NCBI GenBank assembly: GCA_018830485.1
Contig: JAHJRQ010000016.1
Coordinates: forward strand, 53,348-117,347
Direction of reading: 5' to 3'
Origin: Pseudomonadota bacterium
Lineage (GTDB): Bacteria; Desulfobacterota; Desulfobulbia; Desulfobulbales; Desulfurivibrionaceae
Length of the DNA: 64,000 bases
This document shows positions 24,863 to 33,656 of the stretch, piece by piece. Below the pieces are notes generated by a model. That model saw nothing but the letters and a program-made list of their open reading frames with translations. It searched no databases and was not told the DNA's origin. Within the stretch, counting starts at the first letter, position 1. Each line of letters opens with the position of its first letter. The translations under genes and the position numbers were made by a program.

Positions 24863-27652
24863 ATGGATTACCGGGCGACATTGAACCTGCCCCAAACCGA
24901 TTTCAAGATGAAGGCCAACCTCTCGCAAAGGGAGCCGGAGTTCCTCAAGGCCTGGGAGGAGTCCGATCTCTACGCCAGGGTGCAGGAGCAGACCGCAGGC
25001 CGGCCGCTCTATGTGCTGCACGACGGACCTCCCTATGCCAACGGCCATATCCACATGGGCCACGCCCTGAACAAGATTTTGAAGGACATCATTCTCAAGG
25101 CCAGGCGCATGGCGGGTTTTCATTGCCCTTATGTGCCGGGCTGGGACTGCCACGGTCTGCCCATCGAGCTTAACGTGGACAAGGATCTCGGCCCGAAAAA
25201 AAAGGAAATCGGCAAGCTTGCCTTTCGGGGCGCCTGCCGTAATTATGCCGGGAAATGGATCAAGAAGCAGAAGGATGAGTTCAAGCGCCTCGGGGTGCTG
25301 GGCGATTGGGACACCCCGTATCTGACCATCGATTACAAGTACGAGGCGTCCATTGCCCGGGAGTTCAACCGCTTTCTCCTCTCCGGTGCGGTAACCCGCA
25401 GCAAGAAACCGGTGCACTGGTGTTCCTCCTGCCGGACCGCCCTGGCCGAGGCCGAGGTGGAGTATTACGACCATACCTCGCCCTCCATCTATGTGAAGTT
25501 CCCTGTGGCCGAGGATCTGGGGGATGTTATTCCCTCCCTGGCCAATCAGAAGGTCTCGGCCGTGATCTGGACCACCACGCCCTGGACCCTGCCGGCCAAT
25601 CTGGGTGTGGCCTTCCATCCCGATTACCCCTATGTTGGGGTGCGGGTTGGGGGCGAGGTGCTGATCCTGGCCGAAGGCTTGATGGAACAGGCCCTGGCTG
25701 CTTGGGGCATCGACGAATATGAGGTTCTTGCCACCTTTTCCGCCCGACTGCTGGAAGGCAGGAAATGCCGCCATCCCTTTCTGGATCGCGACTCGCTCAT
25801 GGTCCTGGCCCATTACGTGACACTGGACACCGGCACCGGCTGCGTGCATACCGCTCCGGGCCACGGTCGGGAAGACTACCTGACCGGGATCAACTACAAC
25901 CTGCCCGTGCTCTCGCCGGTGGGCAACGACGGCCGTTTCGCCGAGGAGGCAGGGCCCTATGCCGGGCTCTTTATCTTTGACGCCAACCCGCAGATCACCG
26001 CGGATATGGCGGAGCAGGGCTCGTTGATCAAAGAAGCCAAGCTCTCCCACAGCTATCCCCATTGCTGGCGCTGCAAGAAGCCGGTGATCTTTCGGGCCAC
26101 CGAGCAGTGGTTCATCTCCATGGAGGCCAACGAGCTGCGCAACAAGGCCCTGGCTGCGATCAAGGACGTGCGCTGGATACCTCAATGGGGCATGGAGCGC
26201 ATCCTCGGCATGGTGGAGAATCGGCCGGACTGGTGCCTGTCCCGCCAACGCGCCTGGGGCGTGCCCCTCACCGTGGTCTACTGCGGCGAGTGCGGCGAGG
26301 TGCTCAACGACGAAACCATCATGAACCGCATCACCGGTCTGTTTGAAAAAGAGGGGGCGGACGCCTGGTTCAGCCATGAGCTGGCCGATTTCATCGGTCC
26401 GGATGCCAAATGCAAGAAATGCGGGAGCAAGGAGTTCATCAAGGAAGAAGATATCCTGGATGTCTGGTTCGATTCCGGGGTGAGCTATGCCGCCGTGTTG
26501 GAGGAGCGTCCCGAGCTGGCTGCGCCTGCCGACCTGTATCTGGAAGGCAGCGACCAGCATCGCGGTTGGTTCCAGAGCGCGCTCTTGGCCTCGGTGGGCA
26601 CCCGAGGCATCCCGCCTTACAAGTCCGTGCTCACCCACGGCTTTGTCGTGGACGGTCAGGGCAAGAAGATGTCCAAATCCATCGGCAACGTCATTGCTCC
26701 CGAAGAGATCATCAAGAAGTACGGGGCCGAGATTTTGCGCTTGTGGGTGGCTTCCGAGGATTACCGCGACGATATCAAGATCTCCGACACCATCCTCCAG
26801 CAACTGGCCGATGCCTACCGCAAGATCCGCAATACGGTGCGCTTCATCCTCGGTAACCTCTATGACTTCGATCCGGCCACGGACACGGTGCCGGACAGCG
26901 AGATGGACGAGCTGGACCGCTGGGCCCTGTATCAGTTCGAGCTCTTGAAGATGAAGGTGCTCAAGGGCTACGAGGTTTTTGAGTTCCACCCCGTGTTCCA
27001 TGGTTTGACCAATTTCTGCACGGTGAGCATGTCCGCCCTGTATCTGGATGTGCTCAAAGACCGGCTCTACACCCTGCCTGCCAATTCCCGCGAACGGCGG
27101 GCCGCCCAGACCGCCCTCTATGAGATCGTCGACGGCCTGACCCGGCTCATGGCCCCGGTCCTCACCTTCATGGCGGCCGAGGTCTGGGATTTTCTGCCCG
27201 GCGCTGCGAAGCATGAGGACACTGTCTGCGTTGCCCTATTCCCCGAGTTGAAGCCGGAACGGGTCAGCGACAAACCGCTGGCCGAGAAATGGGATAAGGT
27301 CTTGAAGGTGCGCGGTGAATTGACCAAGGGACTGGAGATTGCCCGGCGCGACAAGGTGATCGGCCATTCCCTGGAGGCGGAGGTGGTGGTGGCGGCATCT
27401 GGCGAGCTGGGCGAGTTTCTGGCTGCCAACTGGCAGACCCTGCAAGGCGTGGCCATTGTTTCAAGGATGGAGCTGATGGGTTCCTTGCCGGAGCCGGGCT
27501 TTGTCAGCACCGAACTGCCGGAGCTTTCCGTGCTGGTGCGCTCGGCCAGGGGTGAAAAATGCGAGCGGTGCTGGCTGCGCTCCGAGGAGCTGGGCAGCGA
27601 TACCGAGCATCCCAGCCTCTGCCCCCGCTGTACCGCTGTGGTGAGCAATTGA
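24863..27652 (+). CDS. ileS: isoleucyl-tRNA synthetase
   Basis: Class I synthetase that charges tRNA-Ile. The HIGH motif is HMGH at residues 64-67 (DGPPYANGHIHMGHALN) and KMSKS is at 602-606 (GKKMSKSIGN). The CP1 editing domain shows TTTPWTLPANLGVAFH. A C-terminal zinc finger is CERCW plus CPRC. ATG 24863 with GGAG upstream gives 929 residues, usual for bacterial IleRS; the frame continues upstream to 24671 but that part is not conserved. The stop overlaps the lspA start by four bases. Confidence 0.97.
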   Translation: MDYRATLNLPQTDFKMKANLSQREPEFLKAWEESDLYARVQEQTAGRPLYVLHDGPPYANGHIHMGHALNKILKDIILKARRMAGFHCPYVPGWDCHGLPIELNVDKDLGPKKKEIGKLAFRGACRNYAGKWIKKQKDEFKRLGVLGDWDTPYLTIDYKYEASIAREFNRFLLSGAVTRSKKPVHWCSSCRTALAEAEVEYYDHTSPSIYVKFPVAEDLGDVIPSLANQKVSAVIWTTTPWTLPANLGVAFHPDYPYVGVRVGGEVLILAEGLMEQALAAWGIDEYEVLATFSARLLEGRKCRHPFLDRDSLMVLAHYVTLDTGTGCVHTAPGHGREDYLTGINYNLPVLSPVGNDGRFAEEAGPYAGLFIFDANPQITADMAEQGSLIKEAKLSHSYPHCWRCKKPVIFRATEQWFISMEANELRNKALAAIKDVRWIPQWGMERILGMVENRPDWCLSRQRAWGVPLTVVYCGECGEVLNDETIMNRITGLFEKEGADAWFSHELADFIGPDAKCKKCGSKEFIKEEDILDVWFDSGVSYAAVLEERPELAAPADLYLEGSDQHRGWFQSALLASVGTRGIPPYKSVLTHGFVVDGQGKKMSKSIGNVIAPEEIIKKYGAEILRLWVASEDYRDDIKISDTILQQLADAYRKIRNTVRFILGNLYDFDPATDTVPDSEMDELDRWALYQFELLKMKVLKGYEVFEFHPVFHGLTNFCTVSMSALYLDVLKDRLYTLPANSRERRAAQTALYEIVDGLTRLMAPVLTFMAAEVWDFLPGAAKHEDTVCVALFPELKPERVSDKPLAEKWDKVLKVRGELTKGLEIARRDKVIGHSLEAEVVVAASGELGEFLAANWQTLQGVAIVSRMELMGSLPEPGFVSTELPELSVLVRSARGEKCERCWLRSEELGSDTEHPSLCPRCTAVVSN

Positions 27653-28146
27653 AAAAGCCCGGCTCGCCCATTATCCCGCTGGCCTGGCTGCTGGCGGTGG
27701 TTGTGCTCGATCAGGCAACCAAGGCTTGGGTTATGGAGCGGTTTGCCATGTTCGAGCTGCTGCCCGTGATCCCCGGCCTGTTCAACCTGACCTATCTCAC
27801 CAACACCGGGGCGGCCTTTGGCATGCTGGCCGGAGCCCAGACCATCTGGCGGCAGGTCTTCTTTGTCGGCGTGGCCGTGGCTGCCCTCGGGGTGATGGCT
27901 TTTTCCTACCGCCAGTTTCGCAATCAGGGCAAAATCTTTGCCCATGCCATCGGCCTGATCGCCGGGGGCGCGGTGGGCAATCTCATCGACCGGTTGCGGT
28001 TTGGCGCGGTGGTGGATTTTCTGGATTTTTATGTCGGCACCCACCACTGGCCGGCCTTCAATGTGGCGGATTCAGCCATTTGTGTTGGCGTCGGCCTGTT
28101 CATTTTGGGTAGTTTGCTGTATCCGCCGCAGGAAAATGAAAAATGA
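27649..28146 (+). CDS. lspA: lipoprotein signal peptidase
   Basis: Inner-membrane aspartyl protease that removes signal peptides from prolipoproteins after lipidation. Four membrane segments are visible and the two catalytic Asp are D114 (GGAVGNLIDRL) and D141 (PAFNVADSAI). NTGAAFGML is the conserved third motif. I place the start at TTG 27649, four bases inside ileS (TTGA overlap) with GGTGAG upstream; this gives 165 residues. The longer in-frame start at 27559 would lie within the ileS zinc finger. Coupling of ileS and lspA is common. Likely clients nearby include LptE and the lipoproteins at 42-45 kb. Confidence 0.93.
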   Translation: MKKPGSPIIPLAWLLAVVVLDQATKAWVMERFAMFELLPVIPGLFNLTYLTNTGAAFGMLAGAQTIWRQVFFVGVAVAALGVMAFSYRQFRNQGKIFAHAIGLIAGGAVGNLIDRLRFGAVVDFLDFYVGTHHWPAFNVADSAICVGVGLFILGSLLYPPQENEK

Positions 28147-28190
28147 AAAGTGAAGAGTTCCGGAGCAACACCGAAGATTCTTGAGGTCCG

Positions 28191-28268
28191 GTGCTTCGAC
28201 AGGCTCAGCACGAGCGGAATATATCAATACGCATAAGAAGCATCCGTTCGCCCTGAGCCTGTCGAAGG
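28191..28268. repeat. REP-like palindromic element, family B copy 2
   Basis: GTGCTTCGACAGGCTCAGCA... on the left and ...CCTGAGCCTGTCGAAGGG on the right, in the same head-to-head form as 1202-1279. It separates lspA from fabD. Confidence 0.85.
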
Positions 28269-28332
28269 GTGTTTTTTGGGTGTTGCAACAAGCCTCCTAT
28301 CACAAGAACAACTGAAATTGGGGACATACGGC

Positions 28333-29274
28333 ATGGCAGAACAAAAAATAGCGGTTCTTTTTCCAGGGCAGGGCTCCCAGTTTTTGGGCATGGGCAAGGA
28401 ATTTCTTGAAACAGACCCCGAGGCCCGTGCCCTCATGAGCATGGCGGAAAAAATCAGCGGCTTCCCGCTCACCCGCCTCTGCCAGGACGGGCCCATGGAG
28501 GAGCTGACCCGCACTGTGCATCTGCAACCGGCCATGACCGTGATGAATCTCATCTGCTGGCAGGCTCTGGCCAAGGGTGGGGTGAAACCGGCATTTTTTG
28601 CCGGCCACAGCCTGGGCGAGTACGGAGCGCTTGCCGCCGCCGGGATCGTCAGTCCCGAGGAGACCCTGGGTCTGGTCACAGAACGCGGCCGCTTGATGGA
28701 GCGCGAGGCTGCCGTAAATCCCGGCGGGATGCAGGCGGTGGTGAAACTGCCCATCGAGACGGTGCGCGGGATCGTGGAAAGCGCCAAGGCTGCCGGCAAG
28801 ATCACCGTGGCCAACCACAACTCCGCCGAACAGATCGTGATCTCCGGCGAGGAAGCACCCCTTGCCGCTGCCGCGCCCTTGGTCAAGGAGAAGGGCGGCA
28901 AGGCGATTCCCCTCAAGGTGAGCGGCGCCTGGCACAGCGAGCTGATCGCCGGCGCGGTCCCGGATTTCGAGGCGGCCATGGCCAAGGTGACCTTCAACGC
29001 CCCGGCCACGCCGGTCCTCTTCAACGTCACTGCCGCTTCCGAGAGCGACCCTGCCGCGATCCGGCAGATCATGGCACGGCAGATCGCCTCCACCGTCCGC
29101 TGGTTGGAGATTGTGGAGAAGCTGATGGCCGAGGAGGTGCGGGTCTTTATCGAGGTCGGCCCCAAGACGGTGCTCACCGGGCTTTTGGGCAAGATCATCC
29201 CGCCTGACTACGAGCACCGCTGTTTTCAGTTCGACACCCCCGAGGGGCTGGCCAAGATGTTGGGAGAGCTGTAA
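28333..29274 (+). CDS. fabD: malonyl-CoA-ACP transacylase
   Basis: Moves malonyl from CoA to acyl carrier protein for fatty acid synthesis. The acyltransferase motifs are LFPGQGSQFLGMG near the N-terminus, the nucleophile Ser93 in GHSLGEY, the catalytic His201 in SGAWHSEL, and VFIEVGPKTVLTGL near the end. ATG 28333 gives 313 residues, the usual length. Its 3' part from codon 150 on is duplicated at 30133-30628 (offset 1,354 bases). A terminator follows the stop. No other fab gene is adjacent. Confidence 0.95.
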   Translation: MAEQKIAVLFPGQGSQFLGMGKEFLETDPEARALMSMAEKISGFPLTRLCQDGPMEELTRTVHLQPAMTVMNLICWQALAKGGVKPAFFAGHSLGEYGALAAAGIVSPEETLGLVTERGRLMEREAAVNPGGMQAVVKLPIETVRGIVESAKAAGKITVANHNSAEQIVISGEEAPLAAAAPLVKEKGGKAIPLKVSGAWHSELIAGAVPDFEAAMAKVTFNAPATPVLFNVTAASESDPAAIRQIMARQIASTVRWLEIVEKLMAEEVRVFIEVGPKTVLTGLLGKIIPPDYEHRCFQFDTPEGLAKMLGEL

Positions 29275-29294
29275 GGAAACCGCAAGTCTGCATG

Positions 29295-29340
29295 GAGAAA
29301 GGCGGGCAACCCTGTTGCGGGTTCCCCGCCTTTCTCATTT
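29295..29340 (+). terminator. intrinsic terminator of fabD
   Basis: GAGAAAGGCGGG (29295-29306) pairs with CCCGCCTTTCTC (29325-29336), followed by a short T-rich stretch. A degraded second copy follows the fabD fragment at 30649-30690. Confidence 0.8.
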
Positions 29341-29402
29341 TTATCCCCAATTTCCTCATTGCTCGCCTGCCGATCCGAAAACGCTTTACTTTCGTGTTTA
29401 TG

Positions 29403-29424
29403 GTATATATATTTATGTATATAC
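29403..29424 (+). promoter_or_regulatory. inverted repeat upstream of vapB, candidate operator
   Basis: GTATATA (29403-29409) and TATATAC (29418-29424) are separated by eight bases and lie 17 bases before the vapB start, where VapBC autorepression would act. Confidence 0.5.
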
Positions 29425-29440
29425 AGCACAGGAGGGCTCG

Positions 29441-29668
29441 ATGAACACGGCAAAGATATTCAAAAGCGGCAACAGTCAGGCGGTGCGGCTTCCAAAGGGC
29501 TTTCAGCTTGAGGGCAACGAGGTCTATATCAAACGAGTGGGGAAAAACATCATCCTCACTACCAAAGATGACCCTTGGGCCGGACTGATCGACAGCCTCG
29601 ACATGTTCAGCGATGACTTCATGGCAGAGCGCCAGCAGCCGCCGGCCAACCAGCGCGAGGAATTCTGA
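29441..29668 (+). CDS. vapB: VapB-type antitoxin (AbrB/MazE fold)
   Basis: A 75-residue antitoxin. NTAKIFKSGNSQAVRLPKGF followed by GNEVYIKRVGKNIIL is the swapped-hairpin DNA-binding fold. The C-terminal tail (DDPWAGLIDSLDMFSDDF) would wrap the toxin. GGAGGG lies six bases before the ATG. The last base of its stop is shared with the vapC ATG, so translation is coupled. It sits directly downstream of the fabD terminator. Confidence 0.9.
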   Translation: MNTAKIFKSGNSQAVRLPKGFQLEGNEVYIKRVGKNIILTTKDDPWAGLIDSLDMFSDDFMAERQQPPANQREEF

Positions 29669-30066
29669 TGCGCTATCTGCTGGACACCAATATCTGCATT
29701 TATCTCATCAAGAAAAAGCCTCTCCAGGTGCTTAAAAAGCTCCGTACCCTGGCAATCGCGGACGTGGGTATCTCTGCCATCACTCTAGCTGAACTGGAGT
29801 TTGGTGTTGCCAAAAGCAGCAGGCCGCAACAGAACAACGAGGCGCTCCAGACCTTTGTCGTCCCGCTGGAAATTCTTCCCTTTGACGACCGTGCCGCCTG
29901 CCGCTACGGAGAAATACGCGCTTACCTGGAAAAGAAGGGACAGCCCATCGGCAGCCTGGACATGCTCATTGCCGCCCATGCCAGCAGCCTTTCCCTGACG
30001 CTCGTGACCAACAACCTCCGCGAGTTCAAGAAGGTTCCGGAATTGAACGTGGAGAGTTGGGTGTAG
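29668..30066 (+). CDS. vapC: VapC-type toxin, PIN-domain ribonuclease
   Basis: PIN-domain RNase of 132 residues. The metal-binding acids are D6 (YLLDTNICIYL), an acid in TLAELEFGV (E42 or E44) and D98 (IGSLDMLIAAHA), with VTNNLREF near the end as in the VapC/FitB families. Many VapC toxins cut initiator tRNA or other tRNAs; the target here is not known. It ends 66 bases before the duplicated fabD fragment. Confidence 0.92.
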   Translation: MRYLLDTNICIYLIKKKPLQVLKKLRTLAIADVGISAITLAELEFGVAKSSRPQQNNEALQTFVVPLEILPFDDRAACRYGEIRAYLEKKGQPIGSLDMLIAAHASSLSLTLVTNNLREFKKVPELNVESWV

Positions 30067-30132
30067 TAATTCTTCTGGTGTTGTAGAGGGAAGGGCGGGA
30101 CAAAAAAAATAGGGGAGTGTCCCGAATTTTCC

Positions 30133-30628
30133 AAGCGCCAAGGCTGCCGGCAAGATCACCGTGGCCAACCACAACTCCGCCGAACAGATCGTGATCTCCG
30201 GCGAGGAAGCGGCCCTTGCCGTTGCCGCGCCCTTGGTCAAGGAGAAGGGCGGCAAGGCGATTCCCCTCAAGGTGAGCGGCGCCTGGCACAGCGAGCTGAT
30301 CGCCGGCGCGGTCCCGGATTTCGAGGCGGCCATGGCCAAGGTGTGCTTCAACGCCCCGCAAACCCCGGTCCTCTTCAACGTCACTGCCGCTTCCGAGAGC
30401 GACCCTGCCGCGATCCGGCAGATCATGGCGCGTCAGATCGCCTCCACCGTCCGCTGGTTGGAGATCGTGGAGCGGCTGATGGCCGAAGAGGTGCGAGTCT
30501 TTATCGAGGTCGGCCCCAAGACGGTGCTCACCGGGCTTTTGGGCAAGATCATCCCGCCTGACTACGAACACCGCTGCTTTCAGTTCGACACCCCCGAGGG
30601 GCTGGCAAAAATGCTGGAAGCGCTGTAA
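30133..30628 (+). pseudogene. duplicated 3' fragment of fabD
   Basis: The sequence repeats fabD codons 150-313 in frame and without gaps (28779-29274 shifted by 1,354 bases). Only about seven residues differ, for example VTFNAPATP against VCFNAPQTP. It holds His201 and the C-terminal motifs but lacks the GHSLG nucleophile, so it cannot work as a transacylase. Homology continues past the stop through a decayed terminator to about 30690. At the left junction GGGACA...TGTCCC (30097-30123) precedes it. A start at 30161 exists but no ribosome site is evident. Confidence 0.9.
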
Positions 30629-30690
30629 AAAAACCGCAAGGCTGAAGGGAGAAAGGCGGGAAATCCTGTTCGGGTTCCCGCCTTATCTGC

Positions 30691-31118
30691 CTATCCATTC
30701 CAGTACTCCCCTGTTTCTCCCCTCGTATACCAGCAATACCCGTATTTTTTCTGCATTGACAATCTGTTAGGTGCATGCAATTGTAGCTGACGGTGCATAT
30801 GCTGCCCAGAAATTGCGGCGAAACAGCGGACGAATAAGAATTCGCACGATTTATCCGTATTCCGCATAACATCCCACATTACCCGCAATCAGGAAAAACA
30901 ACACATGTAATGTGTTTCTGATGGAACGGGTTTCTGATGGAACGGGGTCGGGCCAAGCTACTTGTCTGATATCTCAGTATAATCTTCCAAAAAAATAAGT
31001 GCTTTCTTCGCTTAATCCTTGGTTTTCTCTGTCAAAATAATGCTTATAGAAAAGTTGCGGCTCCCTTGGTTCGGATGAGGGGGTCAAGTTGCAGGAGGCG
31101 TTTCCGTCCCCCGTTTGC
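30691..31118. other. intergenic region after the fabD fragment
   Basis: No gene is supported. The base composition is lower in G+C than the neighbours. A short tandem repeat, TTTCTGATGGAACGGG twice, lies near 30916-30948. Confidence 0.5.
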
Positions 31119-31147
31119 TTGACGCTTGTCCCTGACCCTGTTACCTT
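31119..31147 (+). promoter_or_regulatory. promoter of mntA-hepT
   Basis: TTGACG (31119-31124) and TACCTT (31142-31147) are 17 bases apart. The GAGGAGGT ribosome site and ATG 31187 follow. Confidence 0.5.
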
Positions 31148-31186
31148 ATTTCAGGCGGAGACATTACAGGCCGAGGAGGTGTAATT

Positions 31187-31477
31187 ATGAAACGCAGCGA
31201 TGCCTTGCGGGTGCTTGCCAGGGCCAAACCCGAATTGGCGAAACGCTTCGGGGTTATCCGGCTGGTTTTGTTCGGTTCCATGGCCCGTGATGAAGTGCGT
31301 CCGGACAGCGATGTGGATGTGTTGGTTGCCTTCGATGGCCCGGCTACTTCGCAACGCTATTTCGGGGTGCAGTTTTATCTTGAAGACGCTCTGGGTTACT
31401 CGGTGGACCTGGTTACCGAAAAGGCTTTGCGCCCGGAACTGCGGCCGTTTATTGAGCGGGAGGCGATCAGTGTCTGA
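31187..31477 (+). CDS. mntA: MntA-type minimal nucleotidyltransferase antitoxin
   Basis: A 96-residue nucleotidyltransferase of the MNT family. The active site is G30-S31 (LFGSMARDEV) with D42 and D44 (PDSDVDVLV), a full GSx10DxD motif, so it is probably active. In characterised pairs MntA inactivates HepT by adding AMP to a Tyr. GAGGAGGTG gives a very strong ribosome site. The stop overlaps the hepT GTG by eight bases. Confidence 0.92.
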   Translation: MKRSDALRVLARAKPELAKRFGVIRLVLFGSMARDEVRPDSDVDVLVAFDGPATSQRYFGVQFYLEDALGYSVDLVTEKALRPELRPFIEREAISV

Positions 31478-31814
31478 ACGGGAATGGCGATTTTATCTGG
31501 ACGACATGATCGATTTTGCCGAAAAGGTGCTTGCCTACACGGCAGGACTTGATCAGCCGGGTTTCGTCTCAAGCGGCCTTACCTATGACGCCACGGCGCG
31601 GAACCTTGAGCTGCTTGGCGAGGCGGCCTCCCGTATTCCCGCTGAAATCCGCGAATCCGCGTCCGAGATCCCCTGGCGCCAGATTATCGCCACCCGCAAC
31701 CGGTTGATCCATGCCTATCTCGGCATCGACAACGACATCCTGTGGAACATCATCGAGCAGGACATCCCCCTCCTTCTCCCGCAACTGAAGAACCTGAAAA
31801 GCCGTTTCGCGTAA
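31470..31814 (+). CDS. hepT: HepT-type HEPN ribonuclease toxin
   Basis: HEPN-domain RNase of 114 residues. The catalytic motif is R76-N77-x3-H81 in ATRNRLIHAYLGID, and Tyr83 in the HxY triplet is the residue expected to be AMPylated by MntA. The rest is helical (DDMIDFAEKVLAYTAGL; ATARNLELLGEAASRIP). GTG 31470 is the only start that fits the overlap with mntA and the family length. Confidence 0.92.
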   Translation: MSEREWRFYLDDMIDFAEKVLAYTAGLDQPGFVSSGLTYDATARNLELLGEAASRIPAEIRESASEIPWRQIIATRNRLIHAYLGIDNDILWNIIEQDIPLLLPQLKNLKSRFA

Positions 31815-31865
31815 TAAGGAAAACTAGCGGCAACTAAGGGGCCAAATCTTTATTCTTGATACACG

Positions 31866-31961
31866 CTCGTCTCTTTTCTAGTGGCAGGCAAAGATTTGAC
31901 CCCAGAAGATGCACTCGTCTCTTTTCTAGTGGCAAGCAAAGATTTGACCCCAGAAGATGCA
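31866..31961. repeat. two tandem 48-base direct repeats
   Basis: Units start at 31866 and 31914 (CTCGTCTCTTTTCTAGTGGC, then GCAAAGATTTGACCCCAGAA), with one base change. A third partial unit (GACCCCAGAAAG) follows. GGGGCCAAATCTTT at 31839-31852 is an inverted partial copy. They lie between hepT and the methyltransferase and look like debris of a small mobile element. Confidence 0.8.
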
Positions 31962-32009
31962 GACCCCAGAAAGCGAAAATCTTTCACCCCCGTAAGGAAA
32001 TTTCCCACA

Positions 32010-32756
32010 ATGGACATCCCACGGATATTCAACATCACTGAAAGTGCTCACCGCATCCACAACCCGATCACACCCGAAAAGCTCGCCACTCTCGGCGCGG
32101 CGCTGCGTCTGGAATCGGGAGCCCGAGTGCTCGACCTCGGCAGCGGTTCGGGGGAAATGCTGTGCACCTGGGCACGCGATCACGGCGTCATCGGCACCGG
32201 CATCGACATGAGCCGGTTGTTCACCGAGCAAGCGAAACTCCGTGCTGAAGAACTCGGCGTCGCCCATCAAGTCACGTTCATCCATGGCGATGCTGCCGGC
32301 TATGTCTCTGACGAGAAGGCCAGTGTGGCAGCCTGTGTCGGCGCCACTTGGATCGGTGGGGGTGTCGCCGACACTATCGAGCTTCTGGCGCGGAGCCTGC
32401 GCACCGGAGGGATCATCCTCATCGGCGAGCCCTTCTGGCGGCAGTTGCCGCCGACGGAAGATGTTGCCAGGGGGTGTCTTGCCAGCTCAATCTCCGACTT
32501 TCGCATGCTTCCGGAACTTCTCGCGTTTTTCGGCCGCCTTGGCTACGACGTCGTGGAAATGGTTCTGGCTGACCAAGACGGCTGGGACAGATACGAGGCG
32601 GCAAAATGGCTCACCATGCGCCGATGGCTTGAAGCCAATCCCGACGACGAGTTAGCCAAAGAGGTTCGAGCCAAACTGACCTCGGAACCCGAGCGCTATG
32701 CCGCTTACACGCGTGAATACCTGGGCTGGGGTGTGTTCGCGCTGATGCCGCAGTGA
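32010..32756 (+). CDS. class I SAM-dependent methyltransferase, substrate unknown
   Basis: A 248-residue methyltransferase. The SAM site is VLDLGSGSGEML (residues 40-51), followed by the acidic GIDMS at strand 2 and HGDAAGY at strand 3-4. The C-terminal part (GWDRYEAAKWLTMRRWLEAN) is helical and ends YTREYLGWGVFALMPQ, seen in small-molecule methyltransferases. I start it at ATG 32010; an in-frame extension to 31881 is the translated tandem repeat. It stands between two toxin-antitoxin modules without operon partners, which suggests separate acquisition. Confidence 0.8.
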   Translation: MDIPRIFNITESAHRIHNPITPEKLATLGAALRLESGARVLDLGSGSGEMLCTWARDHGVIGTGIDMSRLFTEQAKLRAEELGVAHQVTFIHGDAAGYVSDEKASVAACVGATWIGGGVADTIELLARSLRTGGIILIGEPFWRQLPPTEDVARGCLASSISDFRMLPELLAFFGRLGYDVVEMVLADQDGWDRYEAAKWLTMRRWLEANPDDELAKEVRAKLTSEPERYAAYTREYLGWGVFALMPQ

Positions 32757-32814
32757 AGCGTTGCATAATTCCGATAATTCAGGGGGCGTCTTACTTGATT
32801 ATTCGGTACAGCTT

Positions 32815-33105
32815 TCAGGCAGCCAGATGCTGGATGTTGGCGAGTTGATGGGCGATGGCCTCCCTGGCCTCCCGCACTGCATATTCATCCTGCAAGCCCA
32901 TCCAGAACTGGACCGAGGTTCCAAATGCCTGGGCCAGACGAAGAGCGGTATCCGCCGTCACGGAACGCCTCCCCAGGACAATTTCATTGATGCGACGCGG
33001 CGGCACACCGATGGCGCGGGCCAATCCATTTTGGCTGATCTGCATCGGTTTGAGAAATTCCTCAAGCAGGATTTCGCCGGGGTGTATGTTTTTTAGTTTT
33101 TTCAT
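32815..33105 (-). CDS. higA: HigA-family antitoxin
   Basis: XRE-type helix-turn-helix antitoxin of 96 residues. [40 protein letters not shown] and [20 protein letters not shown] are the classic HigA signature. I prefer ATG 33105, which has GAGGTG seven bases upstream, to ATG 33135. It follows higB by 26 bases, toxin first, the reverse of most type II systems and normal for HigBA. Confidence 0.93.
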   Translation of the reverse strand: MKKLKNIHPGEILLEEFLKPMQISQNGLARAIGVPPRRINEIVLGRRSVTADTALRLAQAFGTSVQFWMGLQDEYAVREAREAIAHQLANIQHLAA

Positions 33106-33131
33106 ATGATCGCACCTCGTCGCGTTGCTGT

Positions 33132-33413
33132 TCAATGATAATCCACGATTTCAACCCTGGACGGGCCGCGCTCCGTCCAGACAAAACAGATCCGCCACTG
33201 GTCATTGATGCGGATGCTGTGTTGTCCCTTGCGTTCATTCCTGAGAGGCTCCAGCCGGTTTGCGGGAGGAATGCGCAAATCATCCAAGGTTTGAGCCTTG
33301 TCGAGTATAAAGAGCTTGCGCAGCGCAACCTGCTGCATATCCCGTGGCAGTCGACGGGAAACCTCGCCATGCCAAATCTTTTCCGTCTCTCCGCAATAGA
33401 AATCAAGAATCAT
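33132..33413 (-). CDS. higB: HigB-family toxin
   Basis: RelE-fold mRNA interferase of 93 residues that acts on the ribosome. Features are a helical start ([20 protein letters not shown]), [12 protein letters not shown], and the strand set [17 protein letters not shown] and VEIVDYH, typical of HigB/graT. The -10 element (33424-33419) is only about six bases before the ATG, so the message is probably leaderless. Confidence 0.92.
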   Translation of the reverse strand: MILDFYCGETEKIWHGEVSRRLPRDMQQVALRKLFILDKAQTLDDLRIPPANRLEPLRNERKGQHSIRINDQWRICFVWTERGPSRVEIVDYH

Positions 33414-33418
33414 GAAAT

Positions 33419-33448
33419 ACTATAACGCAGAGGGTTATATAACGTCAA
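33419..33448 (-). promoter_or_regulatory. promoter of higBA
   Basis: On the minus strand TTGACG (33448-33443) and TATAGT (33424-33419) are 18 bases apart. The higB ATG begins at 33413, close to the expected transcription start. Confidence 0.55.
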
Positions 33449-33656
33449 GGGTTATGGGGTTTCATCAAGAAATGGACAGGCGACAACAGGGCAACCAAGG
33501 GGTTGATCTTTCCCTGTTTTACTCCTGCGTCAGTAACGATCAAGCCGGTTCCGTCGCCTGTGTCGTAGAACCAGCAGATTTTTTTGCTTGTCCAAATCAT
33601 GGTAAAATATCACCTTCTCATGAAGGAACTGTGTGCGTGATGCTACGGAGGAAGTC

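Noticed and set aside
24857..27214. 785-codon open frame antisense to ileS
   Set aside because: Same effect of codon bias; ileS is full length with all motifs.
31866..31961. start of a CRISPR array
   Set aside because: Only two adjacent units with no spacers between them; no cas genes in the window.
32761..33425. plus-strand frames over higBA
   Set aside because: They are shadows of the minus-strand toxin and antitoxin, both of which have clear family signatures.
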